A stretch of DNA of 64,000 nt from Conexibacter sp. CPCC 205762 (GTDB lineage Bacteria; Actinomycetota; Thermoleophilia; Solirubrobacterales; Solirubrobacteraceae). Positions 16,456 through 24,377 of the stretch are shown in pieces (position 1 is the stretch's first letter; every line of letters starts with the position of its first letter). The notes under the pieces were generated by a model. That model was not told where the DNA came from. It ran no database searches and worked only from the letters and a program-made list of their open reading frames with translations. Where the stretch lies: contig NZ_JAUTDN010000026.1 of the NCBI RefSeq assembly GCF_030646155.1, positions 1-64,000 on the forward strand, given 5' to 3'. Made by a program: the position numbers and the translations under genes.

Positions 16456-17427
16456 ATGAGTGAGATCGAAGCGCCGCGGGTGGACGTCGAGGAGGCCGCG
16501 CCGGGCGTCCTCGTCGCACGGCTGCGGACCGGCCCGCTGGGCCTGTTCGAGCGACCGCTCGCGGACGGTCTGCGCGAGGTCGTGCTGCGGGCGCAGCACG
16601 ACGACGCGGTCCGCGCGGTCGTCGTGACCGGGACGCATCCGGAGCGGTTCGTCAGCCACGCGAGCATCCGCTGGCTGCAGGAGGGCGGGCGCGACAGCCC
16701 GCGCGTCGGCGTCCGCGGCGCGTCCGCGGTCGCGCGGCTGGCCGGCGTCGTGCGGCGGGCGCGGCCGCTGGCGCCGTTCGCGCGCCGGACGCCGCTGCGC
16801 GGGGTCGTCGAGCTGGATCGGCTGCACGACACCTTCCTGCGGATGAACTCCTGCGGAGCGATCTTCGTCGCCGCGCTCAACGGCTCGGCCCTCGGCGCCG
16901 GAGCGGAGCTGGCCTGGGCCTGCGATCTGCGGCTGATGGCCGACGGCGCGCACTTCGTCGGCCAGCCGGAGATCCTGCTCGGCTTCAATCCGGGCGGCGG
17001 CGGGACGCAGCGCCTGACCCGGCTGGTCGGCTCCCACCGTTCGCTGCTGGCGATCCTCGACGGCAGGCCGTTGGCGGCTCGCGAGGCGCTCGCGATCGGC
17101 GCCGTCGACGAGCTGGTCGCGCCCGCCGAGCTGGTCGAGCGGGCGGTCGTGGTCGCGGAGCGCTATGGCGCGCGCCCGAAGACGGCGGTCGCGGCCGTCA
17201 AGCGCTCGGTCTACCTCGGCGGCTCGACGGGGCTGGCGGGCGGTCTGCTGCGCGAGCGGGCCGAGTTCCTCGCGGTCCTGTCCGGCTCGGATGCGCAGCA
17301 GCGGATGCTGGCCTACATGCGGCGCACCGAGGCCGACGGCGAGCTGCCGCTCTATGACCCCGACAGCTACGCCCGCGCGCTTGCGGCTGGAACGTTCGGT
17401 GACGCGACCGAACCGACGGTGGCATGA
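16456..17427 (+). CDS. Enoyl-CoA hydratase/isomerase family protein
   Basis: 323 residues from ATG 16456 (AGAGGAGAG upstream). Crotonase-fold features: AVVVTGTHPERFVSHAS in the first oxyanion region, AALNGSALGAGAELAWACDLRLMADGAHFVGQPEILLGFNPGGGGTQRLTRLVG, and a C-terminal helical region. A longer insert (about residues 75-120) between the two oxyanion-loop regions makes it larger than a typical 260-residue hydratase. The substrate is unknown. The tautomerase and TetR neighbours suggest a regulated degradative or detoxifying pathway. Confidence 0.88.
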   Translation: MSEIEAPRVDVEEAAPGVLVARLRTGPLGLFERPLADGLREVVLRAQHDDAVRAVVVTGTHPERFVSHASIRWLQEGGRDSPRVGVRGASAVARLAGVVRRARPLAPFARRTPLRGVVELDRLHDTFLRMNSCGAIFVAALNGSALGAGAELAWACDLRLMADGAHFVGQPEILLGFNPGGGGTQRLTRLVGSHRSLLAILDGRPLAAREALAIGAVDELVAPAELVERAVVVAERYGARPKTAVAAVKRSVYLGGSTGLAGGLLRERAEFLAVLSGSDAQQRMLAYMRRTEADGELPLYDPDSYARALAAGTFGDATEPTVA

Positions 17428-17443
17428 TGAGCGCGGCCGCCCG

Positions 17444-18052
17444 ATGACGCGCAGATCCGACGCCAAAGAGAAGATGATCAGGAGCGCCGTGCGCCTGCAG
17501 CGCATGCACGGCGTCGCGGGGACGGCGTTCGCGGACGTGCTCGCCGACAGCGGCGCGCCGCGCGGCTCCGTGTACCACCACTTCCCCGACGGCCGCGCCC
17601 AGCTTGCCGCCGCGGCGACCGAGCACGGCGCCGATTGGATCGCCGGACAGCTCGAGCAGCTGCTCGCCGCCGGCGACCCGCTGCGGGCGCTCGACGGCTT
17701 CATCGAGCTGTGGGCCGGGATCGTGCGCGAAGAGCAGTACATGGCCGGCTGCGCCGTCGCCGCCGGCGCGCTCGACTCGACCCCCGGCTCGGCGGCCCGC
17801 CGCGCGGCCGCCGCCGGCTTCAGCCGCTGGGAGCGGATCCTCACCGACGCCTTCGCCGCCCATGTCCCGGTCGCGCAGGCGGAGGGGCTCGCCGTCACCT
17901 GCATCGCCGCGGTCGAGGGCGCGCTGATCCTCGTGCGCGCCGAAGGAACGCTGCGCCCGCTGGAACGTGTCGCCGAACAGCTGCGCCAGCTGCTCGTGGC
18001 GACGCAGCAGACGGATCCGGCGAGCGACGGCACGGCGTCCCGCCCGCGTTAG
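17444..18052 (+). CDS. TetR-family regulator, LmrA/YxaF type
   Basis: 202 residues. The HTH is DVLADSGAPRGSVYHHFPDGRAQLAAAA (about residues 27-55), with the GSVYHHFP recognition helix. The C-terminal ligand domain contains YMAGCAVAAGALDS, typical of the LmrA/YxaF subgroup. It begins 16 bp after the hydratase stop and is therefore the last gene of the operon. The TATGTATGT dyad in front of the operon is its probable operator. Confidence 0.88.
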   Translation: MTRRSDAKEKMIRSAVRLQRMHGVAGTAFADVLADSGAPRGSVYHHFPDGRAQLAAAATEHGADWIAGQLEQLLAAGDPLRALDGFIELWAGIVREEQYMAGCAVAAGALDSTPGSAARRAAAAGFSRWERILTDAFAAHVPVAQAEGLAVTCIAAVEGALILVRAEGTLRPLERVAEQLRQLLVATQQTDPASDGTASRPR

Positions 18053-18082
18053 CAACGCGGTGCGGCGGGTAGCGGATCGGCC

Positions 18083-19039
18083 ATGAGAATCGGTGTCTTC
18101 CTCTCCAGCGAGGAGTTCGGCCCGGCCGACCTCGTCGCACAGGCGATCCGCGCAGAGCAGGCCGGCTTCGCCGGGCTGTGGATCTCCGACCACTACCACC
18201 CGTGGAACGATGCGCAGGGTCACAGCCCGTTCGTGTGGTCGGTGATCGGCGCGATCGCGCAGGCGACGAGACTGCCGCTCGGTACCGGCGTCACCTGCCC
18301 GACGATGCGGATCCACCCGGCCGTGATCGCGCAGGCGGCGGCGACCAGCGCGCTGCTGCTGAAGGGCCGCTTCACGCTCGGCGTCGGCAGCGGCGAGGCG
18401 CTCAACGAGCACATCCTCGGCGACCGCTGGCCCGGCGCCGACGAGCGGCTGGCGATGCTGGAGGAGGCGATCGCGGTGATGCGCGAGCTGTGGGCCGGCG
18501 AGGTCGTCCAGCACGACGGCACGCACTACGCCGTCGAGCACGCGCGTCTCTACGACGTGCCGGACGAGCCGCCGCCGGTGATCGTCTCGGCGTTCGGGCC
18601 GAAGGCGGCGTCGCTGGCGGCGCGCGTCGGCGACGGCTATGCGACGACCTCGCCCGACCAGGAGCTGATCGCGCAGTACCGTCGCGAGGGCGGCAGAGGG
18701 CCGGTGCAGGCCGGCACGAAGGTCTGCTTCATGCCCTCGCGCGAGGAGGCGGTCAAGACCGTCCACCGCTTGTGGCCCAACGAGGCGCTGCCCGGCGAGC
18801 TGGCGCAGGTGCTGCCGACCCCCGAGCACTTCGAGCAGGCCGCCGAGCTCGTCAGCGAGCAGGCGATCGCCGACTCGCCGACCGCCTGCGGCCCGGATCT
18901 CGACGAGCATGTCGCGGCGCTGCAGGCGTACGCCGACGCCGGTGTCGACGAGCTGTTCGTGCAGCAGGTCGGTCCGCTGCAGGACGCCTTCTTCGAGACG
19001 TGGGCGGCCGAGGTGCTGCCGCGTTTCGAGGAGCGATGA
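18083..19039 (+). CDS. F420-dependent LLM-class oxidoreductase (TIGR03557-like)
   Basis: 318 residues. The TIM-barrel luciferase-like features are MRIGVFLSSEEFGPADLVAQAIRAEQAGFAGLWISDHYHPW at the start, GTGVTCPTMRIHPAVIAQAAAT and RFTLGVGSGEALNEHILGDRWP. The last is typical of F420-dependent glucose-6-phosphate dehydrogenase-like enzymes. It should reduce or oxidise a substrate with coenzyme F420. The upstream TetR end holds GCGTT-AGC-AACGC and a GGGTAG word that may be a promoter. It is convergent with the GH15 gene, with nine bases between stops. Confidence 0.88.
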   Translation: MRIGVFLSSEEFGPADLVAQAIRAEQAGFAGLWISDHYHPWNDAQGHSPFVWSVIGAIAQATRLPLGTGVTCPTMRIHPAVIAQAAATSALLLKGRFTLGVGSGEALNEHILGDRWPGADERLAMLEEAIAVMRELWAGEVVQHDGTHYAVEHARLYDVPDEPPPVIVSAFGPKAASLAARVGDGYATTSPDQELIAQYRREGGRGPVQAGTKVCFMPSREEAVKTVHRLWPNEALPGELAQVLPTPEHFEQAAELVSEQAIADSPTACGPDLDEHVAALQAYADAGVDELFVQQVGPLQDAFFETWAAEVLPRFEER

Positions 19040-19048
19040 GCAGGCGCC

Positions 19049-20887
19049 TCAGTCGCGCTCGGCGTGCTCGATCGCAGCCGCGGCGTTGATGACGCCGGCG
19101 TGGGTCAGCGCCTGCGGCACGTTGCCGAGGGACTCGCCGCTCGCCGGGTCGGCCTCCTCGCTCAGCAGGCCGACGTCGTTGGCGTGCGCGAGCACGCGCT
19201 GGAGCAGTTCGCGCGCCGCTGCGGGGTCGCCGGTCTCGGCGCGCCACTGCGCCAGCCAGCAGGTCGCGGGCAGGAACGCGCCGTCCTCGGCGCCGCTCCA
19301 GCGGCGCAGCAGCCCGCCGGCGCCGAGCTCGCGCTCCAGCACCGTCGCGGTGGAGGCCAGCCGCGGGTCGTCCTGCTCCAGCAGCCCGCTGAGGCCGATC
19401 AGCAGCACCGCGACGTCGAGCCCGTCGCCGTCGAGCGTGCCGGCGAAGGCGCCGAGCCGCTCGTTCCAGGCCCGCTCCAGCAGCGCGGCGCGGATCCGCT
19501 CCGCCTCGCGCGCCCAGGTGGCGACGCGTTCGCGCGGCTGCGGCCGCGGCTCGCCGGGCCGGGTCGGGTCGCCATCGGCGAGCGCCGCCTCCAGCAGCGG
19601 CGCGAGCACGACGGCGCGGTCGAGCGCGACCCAGCAGAGCAGCTTGGAGATCGTGTGGTGGCGCGGCTCGTCGCGGCTCTCCCACATGCCGGCGTCGGGC
19701 AGCTCCCAGTCGCGTGCGGCGCGATCGGCGAGCTGGGCGAGGAAGCCGGCCGTCGGCGCGTCGAGCGTGAAGCCGTCGAGCCGCTCGTGCAGGTGGGCGG
19801 CGATCCCGAGCAGCTCGCCGAAGACGTCGAGCTGGAGCTGGCGCCAGGCGTCGTTGCCGATTCGCACCGGGCTGCTGTCGCGGTAGCCGCGCAGGTGGTC
19901 GAGCGTCTGCTCGTGCAACGCTCGCTCGCCGCCGACGCCGAAGACGATCTGGACGTGGTCGGCCTCTGCGCAAGTGCGCGCGGCGGCGATCGTCCAGGCG
20001 AACCAGCGCTCGGCCTCGTCGGCGCAGGCCGCCTCCAGCAGCGCCCGCGCCGTCAGGCTCGCGTCGCGCAGCCAGCCGTAGCGGTAGTCCCAGTTGGCCT
20101 CGCCGCCGATCCGCTCGGGCAGCGAGGTCGTCGCGGCCGCGACCAGCGCGCCGGTCGGCTGGTAGGTCAGCGCCTGCAGGATCAGCGCGCTGCGCTGCAC
20201 CAGCTCGCCGAACGGGCCGCTGCGATGGTCGTGCTGCTCGGCCCACGAGCGCCAGCCGGCGATCGTCTCGCTCAGCGCGGCATGGGGATCGAGCACGCCT
20301 GGCGGCAGCGACATGCCGGGCGCGCGACGCAGGGCGACGCCACGCCGCTCCCCGTCAGCGAGCGTCAGTCGCGCGGTCGCGACGGTGCCGCGCGGCGTGA
20401 ACGGCAGGTCGCCGTCCAGCCGCAGCCGCTCCGCGCCGCCGATCGTCGATAGCCCGTCGCGCTCGGCGAGGAACGACGGCGCTGCGAGGCCGTACTCCAG
20501 CCGCGGCCGCAGCTCGCCCTCCAACTCGACCGCGCCGCCGCGCGCCGCGACGACGCGCACGAGCGCGTGCGGCACCTCCAGCCCGATCTCGTGCCCGCGC
20601 GCGCCCGCGGCGAACGCGAGGCAGTCGCTCACGACCAGCTTGCCGGCCGCGGTCGCGAACGTCGTCTCCAGCACCATCGTGCGCGGCAGGTAGCGGCGCG
20701 TCACCGTGTACGGCGCCGTCGGACGCAGCCAGAAGTGGCCGGCGTCGCGATCGAGCAGACGGCTGAAGACGCTCGGCCCGTCGAAGCGCGGCCCCGGCCA
20801 CCAGTCGACCGACCCGTCGCGCCCCACCAGCGCCGCCGTCTGGCAGTCGCCGATCAGCGCGTAGCCCGAGATCGGCGGCGTGCTCAT
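19049..20887 (-). CDS. Glycoside hydrolase family 15 protein (glucoamylase/trehalase-like)
   Basis: 612 residues. The N-terminal beta-sandwich begins ISGYALIGDCQTAALVGRDGSVDWWPGPRFDGPSVFSRLLD, the standard bacterial GH15 start. The (alpha/alpha)6 catalytic domain contains GGEANWDYRYGWLRDASLT and the late motif LLSEEADPASGESLGNVPQALTHAG. It is cytosolic (no signal peptide). Actinobacterial relatives include trehalases and glucoamylases, so substrate specificity is open. It lies directly downstream of the anti-sigma gene with its start at 20887, so it may be in the same transcript. Confidence 0.9.
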   Translation of the reverse strand: MSTPPISGYALIGDCQTAALVGRDGSVDWWPGPRFDGPSVFSRLLDRDAGHFWLRPTAPYTVTRRYLPRTMVLETTFATAAGKLVVSDCLAFAAGARGHEIGLEVPHALVRVVAARGGAVELEGELRPRLEYGLAAPSFLAERDGLSTIGGAERLRLDGDLPFTPRGTVATARLTLADGERRGVALRRAPGMSLPPGVLDPHAALSETIAGWRSWAEQHDHRSGPFGELVQRSALILQALTYQPTGALVAAATTSLPERIGGEANWDYRYGWLRDASLTARALLEAACADEAERWFAWTIAAARTCAEADHVQIVFGVGGERALHEQTLDHLRGYRDSSPVRIGNDAWRQLQLDVFGELLGIAAHLHERLDGFTLDAPTAGFLAQLADRAARDWELPDAGMWESRDEPRHHTISKLLCWVALDRAVVLAPLLEAALADGDPTRPGEPRPQPRERVATWAREAERIRAALLERAWNERLGAFAGTLDGDGLDVAVLLIGLSGLLEQDDPRLASTATVLERELGAGGLLRRWSGAEDGAFLPATCWLAQWRAETGDPAAARELLQRVLAHANDVGLLSEEADPASGESLGNVPQALTHAGVINAAAAIEHAERD

Positions 20888-21595
20888 CTAGCTCAGGGCG
20901 CCTCGGAGGAGCGAGTCGCCGGAGTGCGCGGTGCCTGCGCCGACGTGCTGCAGCGAGATGTCGAGGAAGCGGTAGCGGTCGGCAGCGGCCGGCAGCGGCA
21001 CTTCGACGACGGCGCGGCGGTCGGGACCGACCGAGAACGCGGCGACGGGCACCACGCGCCCAGGGCCGTCGAGCAGCCACGCCTCGTAGTAGCTCCCGGC
21101 GGGGGAGGGAGGCAGGTCCTCGACGCTCAGCCGCATCCGGTTGGGAGCGACCATCCGGGCGTTCGCGGAGGCACCGGCCGGCGCTCGCCCGAACGGCGCG
21201 AGGGCGACCTCGGGCCCGCGCGTCACCGACGAGTCGCGGCCACGCTCGAGCAGCGCGCCGGCGCCCGCGCCGGCGACCAGCAGCGCGACGGCCGCGAGGC
21301 CGCCCGCCACCCACCGGCGCGCTGGAAGTGAAGGCAGCCATGCACGTCGGCCGCTCCGCAGCGCCGCATGCGATCCCGCCTTCGACGGCTGCGACGACGG
21401 CGGCAGCACCTCCCATGCCTGTTCCGGCAGCTCGTAGAGCCGTGTCACGACGGGAGCGAGCCGCTCGACCTGCGCGCGCAGGTCGGCATCCTCGGCGAGC
21501 CGGTGCTCGAACCGCGCACGCGCACCGGCGTCCAGCTCGCCGAGCAGGTAGCTGCTGAGATCCGCGTCGGGAGTGGGGGATCGGTCGTCTGTCAT
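20888..21595 (-). CDS. rskA: RskA-type transmembrane anti-sigma factor
   Basis: 235 residues from ATG 21595, whose first base is the last base of the sigma-factor stop (TGATG). The N-terminal anti-sigma domain is SSYLLGELDAGARARFEHRLAEDADLRAQVERLAPV. One transmembrane helix (WVAGGLAAVALLVAGAGAGALL, about residues 95-117) follows, then an extracytoplasmic RskA C-terminal domain (SYYEAWLLDGPGRVVPVAAFSV...VEVPLPAAADRYRFLDISLQ). It should hold the ECF sigma at the membrane until proteolysis releases it. The symbol is given by family and context. Confidence 0.88.
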   Translation of the reverse strand: MTDDRSPTPDADLSSYLLGELDAGARARFEHRLAEDADLRAQVERLAPVVTRLYELPEQAWEVLPPSSQPSKAGSHAALRSGRRAWLPSLPARRWVAGGLAAVALLVAGAGAGALLERGRDSSVTRGPEVALAPFGRAPAGASANARMVAPNRMRLSVEDLPPSPAGSYYEAWLLDGPGRVVPVAAFSVGPDRRAVVEVPLPAAADRYRFLDISLQHVGAGTAHSGDSLLRGALS

Positions 21596-22221
21596 CACGG
21601 CGCCTCCTCGTCGAGGAGCGTGCGCAGCCGGTCCAGCGCCTGCACCATCCGCATCTTGACGGTCCCCAGCGGAAGACCCGTCCGCGCCGCGATCTCGCGC
21701 TGCGTCAGACCGCGGTAGAAGCGCAGCCGCAGCAGCTCCGCCTCGGCGGTCGGCAGCTGGGTCAGGAGCGCGGCGACCTGCCAGCGGTCGAGCAGGGCGT
21801 CGACCTCGGTGCCCGCCCCGGACGCGTCGCGGTCGAGCAGCGTCGTCGCCGTCTCGGGATCGTGCGGCTCGGGCACGCGACGGCGCAGCTGGTCCAGCGC
21901 GCGCGACCGGGCGATCATCATCACCCACGTCAGCAGCGACGCGCGGGCGGGGTCGTATCCGGGACCGCGCTGCCACACCTCCGTCAGCGTCACCTGCAGC
22001 ACGTCCTCGGCAGTTGCGCGGTCCCCGAGCACGCCGGTCAGGTAGCCGAGCAGCATCGCGCCGTGGCGCTCCTGCAACTGCGCGATCGCGGACGGGTCCT
22101 GCCTGCGCAGCGCGCGGATCAGCCGGCGGTCCCGCCGCTGCGCGCGCCGGCTCTGTGCCCTCGCGTCGTCCACGTCGTGGAGCATGCCCGAACCTTGAGG
22201 CGGAGGAGCGGTCGCGGCCAT
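21595..22221 (-). CDS. ECF sigma factor, SigK-like
   Basis: 208 residues from ATG 22221; ATG 22185 is the alternative. The predicted transcription start (from the promoter at 22229-22256) falls about one base before ATG 22221, which would make a leaderless message. Region 2 is LLGYLTGVLGDRATAEDVLQVTLTEVWQRGPGYDPARASLLTWVMMIARSRALDQLRRR and region 4 is LPTAEAELLRLRFYRGLTQREIAARTGLPLGTVKMRMVQALDRLRTLL. Paired with an RskA-type anti-sigma and divergent from a fasciclin gene, it matches the SigK-RskA-MPT70/83 layout of mycobacteria. Confidence 0.9.
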   Translation of the reverse strand: MAATAPPPQGSGMLHDVDDARAQSRRAQRRDRRLIRALRRQDPSAIAQLQERHGAMLLGYLTGVLGDRATAEDVLQVTLTEVWQRGPGYDPARASLLTWVMMIARSRALDQLRRRVPEPHDPETATTLLDRDASGAGTEVDALLDRWQVAALLTQLPTAEAELLRLRFYRGLTQREIAARTGLPLGTVKMRMVQALDRLRTLLDEEAP

Positions 22222-22228
22222 CGCAGAG

Positions 22229-22256
22229 GATACGTATCCGAACCGGCGATCGGTTG
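22229..22256 (-). promoter_or_regulatory. ECF promoter CAACCG-N16-CGTATC (sigma-factor gene)
   Basis: Minus strand: CAACCG at 22256-22251, 16 bases, CGTATC at 22234-22229. The -10 is part of the 12-bp palindrome GGATACGTATCC. The same CAACCG-N16-CGTA form, facing the other way, precedes the fasciclin gene, so both are probably read by this locus's own ECF sigma. Confidence 0.7.
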
Positions 22257-22268
22257 CGGCGAACTTCC

Positions 22269-22296
22269 CAACCGCACGTCGCGAGGGCCGCGTACA
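22269..22296 (+). promoter_or_regulatory. ECF promoter CAACCG-N16-CGTACA (fasciclin gene)
   Basis: Plus strand: CAACCG at 22269-22274, 16 bases, CGTACA at 22291-22296, 41 bp before the GTG start at 22338. The -35, spacer length and first four bases of the -10 are identical to the divergent promoter of the sigma gene. Confidence 0.7.
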
Positions 22297-22337
22297 GGGG
22301 GAGACACAGCCGTCATCCACTCCAACGGAGGCACATC

Positions 22338-22826
22338 GTGAAGCGCATGCTCGGACTCCTGCTGTCCGCGACGATCGTCGCGGGACTGGTGGGCACGCCC
22401 GCCGCCACCGCGGCCAGGCACCCCGACCTGGTCCAGGTCGCCGCATCCGACAAGCAGTTCTCGACGCTGGTCAGACTGGTGAGAGCGGCGGGGCTCGTGA
22501 GAGCGCTGTCGAGCTCGGCCAAGCTCACGGTGCTCGCGCCGACCAACGCCGCCTTCTCGAAGGTGCCGAAGAGAACGCTCGACGCGCTCGCGCGAGACAG
22601 AAGAGCGCTGCGGCGGGTCCTGCTCTACCACGTGCTCAGAGGAGCGGTCCCGGCCAGAACGATCGTCACGCTGAGAACCGCGCCCACGCTCGCCGGCCCT
22701 GACGTGAAGATCCGGGTCCGCGGCAGAAGCGTCTTCGTCAACGACGCCAAGGTCGTCAAGACCGACGTCAAGGCCAGCAACGGCATCATCCACGTCATCA
22801 ACCGGGTCCTGATCCCGCCGCGATGA
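22338..22826 (+). CDS. Secreted fasciclin-domain protein (MPT70/MPB83-like)
   Basis: 162 residues from GTG 22338 (Shine-Dalgarno CGGAGG). A signal peptide (LLLSATIVAGLVGTPAATAA, about residues 7-26) is followed by one FAS1 domain: FSTLVRLVRAAGLVRALSSSAKLTVLAPTNAAFSKVP (H1/FAS motif) and LLYHVLRGAVPARTIVTLRTAPTLAG, then FVNDAKVVKTDVKASNGIIHVINRVLIPP. It is a cell-surface or secreted adhesion-type protein. About half its arginines are AGA, unusual for this GC content. The shared ECF promoter places it under the adjacent sigma. Confidence 0.92.
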   Translation: MKRMLGLLLSATIVAGLVGTPAATAARHPDLVQVAASDKQFSTLVRLVRAAGLVRALSSSAKLTVLAPTNAAFSKVPKRTLDALARDRRALRRVLLYHVLRGAVPARTIVTLRTAPTLAGPDVKIRVRGRSVFVNDAKVVKTDVKASNGIIHVINRVLIPPR

Positions 22827-22889
22827 CCGCGGCAGCAGCGCCCTCGGCGCGTGGCCCGCGCCGCGGACCAGGGGCTGCGGGCCGAGGCA

Positions 22890-23144
22890 TCACATCGCCA
22901 CGACGGTCGTGCTGATCAGCTCAGGACCGATCCCGGCGATCGCGCGCGCTCGCGCGGTCGCCTGGTCGGCCCAGTGGGCTGCGGCATGCTCGTCGTGAAG
23001 GTCGTCGAGCAGCACGTAGACGGCGTCGGCGGTCGGCGCGATCGTCTCCCCGACGGCGCTCGGCAGCAGCTCGCGCAGCGCGTCGGTGAAGGCCTCGGCG
23101 ACCGCGGGGTCCTCGGCGGCGAAGCCGATCCGGTAGGTGGGCAT
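22890..23144 (-). CDS. Small hypothetical protein
   Basis: 84 residues: MPTYRIGFAAEDPAVAEAF, then a region rich in Ala/Asp, ending GPELISTTVVAM. It has one beta strand followed by helices and no motif I recognise. It lies 57 bp downstream of adhP on the same strand and could be its co-transcribed partner. The coding assignment rests on the balanced composition and the lack of any competing frame. Confidence 0.5.
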   Translation of the reverse strand: MPTYRIGFAAEDPAVAEAFTDALRELLPSAVGETIAPTADAVYVLLDDLHDEHAAAHWADQATARARAIAGIGPELISTTVVAM

Positions 23145-23201
23145 GACCGGGATGCTCGCGCGCGCAGCCGACGGAACGCCTGCTCTCGACGTCAGCGCGT
23201 C

Positions 23202-24248
23202 TCAGCTGACCGGCGGGCTGTCCGCGCCCGGCTGCATGCGGAAGACGAGGCGCGGCGACTCCGCGCTGCCGTCGAGCACCTGCTCGATCGCGTCGTTGAC
23301 CTCCTCCAGCTCGCGCTCGGCGTGCTCGACGCGGGTCAGGCCGCGGCGGTGGAGCGCGAAGACCTCTTCGAGGTCGTGGTGGGTGCCGACGATCGAGCCC
23401 TTCACCGTCAGCCCGCCGAGAACGGTTTCGAAGATCGGCAGCTGCATCTCGTTGTGGGCCGGGAGGCCGACGCAGACCAGCCGTCCGCCGCGCGCGAGCG
23501 AGCGCAGCGCCTGCTCGAACGCCAGCGGATTGACGGCGGTCGCGATCGCGACGTCGGCGCCGCCGAGCCGCTGGATCGCCGCGACCGGGTCCTGCTGGCT
23601 GGCGTCGACCACGTGCGCGGCGCCGACCGCCTGGGCGTTGCGCAGCCGGGCCGGGTTGACGTCGACGGCGACGACCTCGGCGCCGGTGATGCGGGCGTAC
23701 TGGATGGCGAGGTGACCGAGGCCGCCGGCGCCGAAGACGGCGACGACGTCGGCCGCGCGAGCACCCGACTCCTTCACGGCCTTGTAGGTCGTCACGCCGG
23801 CGCACGTCAGCGGCGCGGCGTCGATCGGGTCGATCCCTTCGGGGACGGCGACCACGTGGCGCGCGTAGCCGACGGCGTACTCGGCGAAGCCGCCGTTGAT
23901 CGAGTAGCCGGTGTTGAGCTGGTCGGGGCAGAGCGTCTCGCGGCCGCTGTTGCACCAGCGGCAGCTGCCGCAGGCGTAGCCGAGCCAGGGGAGCGCGACG
24001 CGCATGCCGGTCGCGAGCCCGTGCGTCTCGCCGGGGCCGAGCTCTACGATCGTGCCGACGCCCTCGTGGCCGGGGACGAACGGCGGCGTCGGCTTGACCG
24101 GCCACTCGCCGCGGGCGGCATGGATGTCGGTGTGGCAGAGGCCCGCGGCCTCGATCCGCACCAGTACCTGCCCCGAATCGGGCACGGGGGTGGGGATCTC
24201 CTCGATCGCCAGCGGGCGGTCGAACGCGTGGACGACGGCGGCGCGCAT
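23202..24248 (-). CDS. adhP: Zinc-dependent alcohol dehydrogenase AdhP-like
   Basis: 348 residues. Catalytic zinc ligands C38 (AAGLCHTD) and H61-E62 (VPGHEGVG) are present, as is the structural zinc cluster with four cysteines in ACGSCRWCNSGRETLC. The Rossmann NAD site is VFGAGGLGHLAIQYARITGAEVVAVDVN. It interconverts primary alcohols and aldehydes with NAD(H). In actinobacteria, AdhP copies are often in hypoxia-type regulons. The GCGGACAACTACGG motif 82 bp upstream is shared with the flavodoxin gene. Confidence 0.93.
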   Translation of the reverse strand: MRAAVVHAFDRPLAIEEIPTPVPDSGQVLVRIEAAGLCHTDIHAARGEWPVKPTPPFVPGHEGVGTIVELGPGETHGLATGMRVALPWLGYACGSCRWCNSGRETLCPDQLNTGYSINGGFAEYAVGYARHVVAVPEGIDPIDAAPLTCAGVTTYKAVKESGARAADVVAVFGAGGLGHLAIQYARITGAEVVAVDVNPARLRNAQAVGAAHVVDASQQDPVAAIQRLGGADVAIATAVNPLAFEQALRSLARGGRLVCVGLPAHNEMQLPIFETVLGGLTVKGSIVGTHHDLEEVFALHRRGLTRVEHAERELEEVNDAIEQVLDGSAESPRLVFRMQPGADSPPVS

Positions 24249-24329
24249 CAGATGCTCCTTCGGTTCGGACGGGCACTGACGATCTCACCCGACGTTGCGC
24301 GCGTCATCGGCAGTCGATGCTGTCCCGAT

Positions 24330-24343
24330 CCGTAGTTGTCCGC
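24330..24343 (-). promoter_or_regulatory. Conserved motif GCGGACAACTACGG upstream of adhP
   Basis: One base different from the two copies upstream of the HemG-like flavodoxin (3389-3402 and 3484-3497), in the same orientation to the gene it precedes and at a similar distance (82 against 88 bp). The flanking ATCGGG also matches the NNCGRG pattern of the other copies. It is a candidate regulon site. Confidence 0.55.
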
Positions 24344-24377
24344 GTGAACGCGAGTGCGGCGCGGGTGGGGACGGCGC

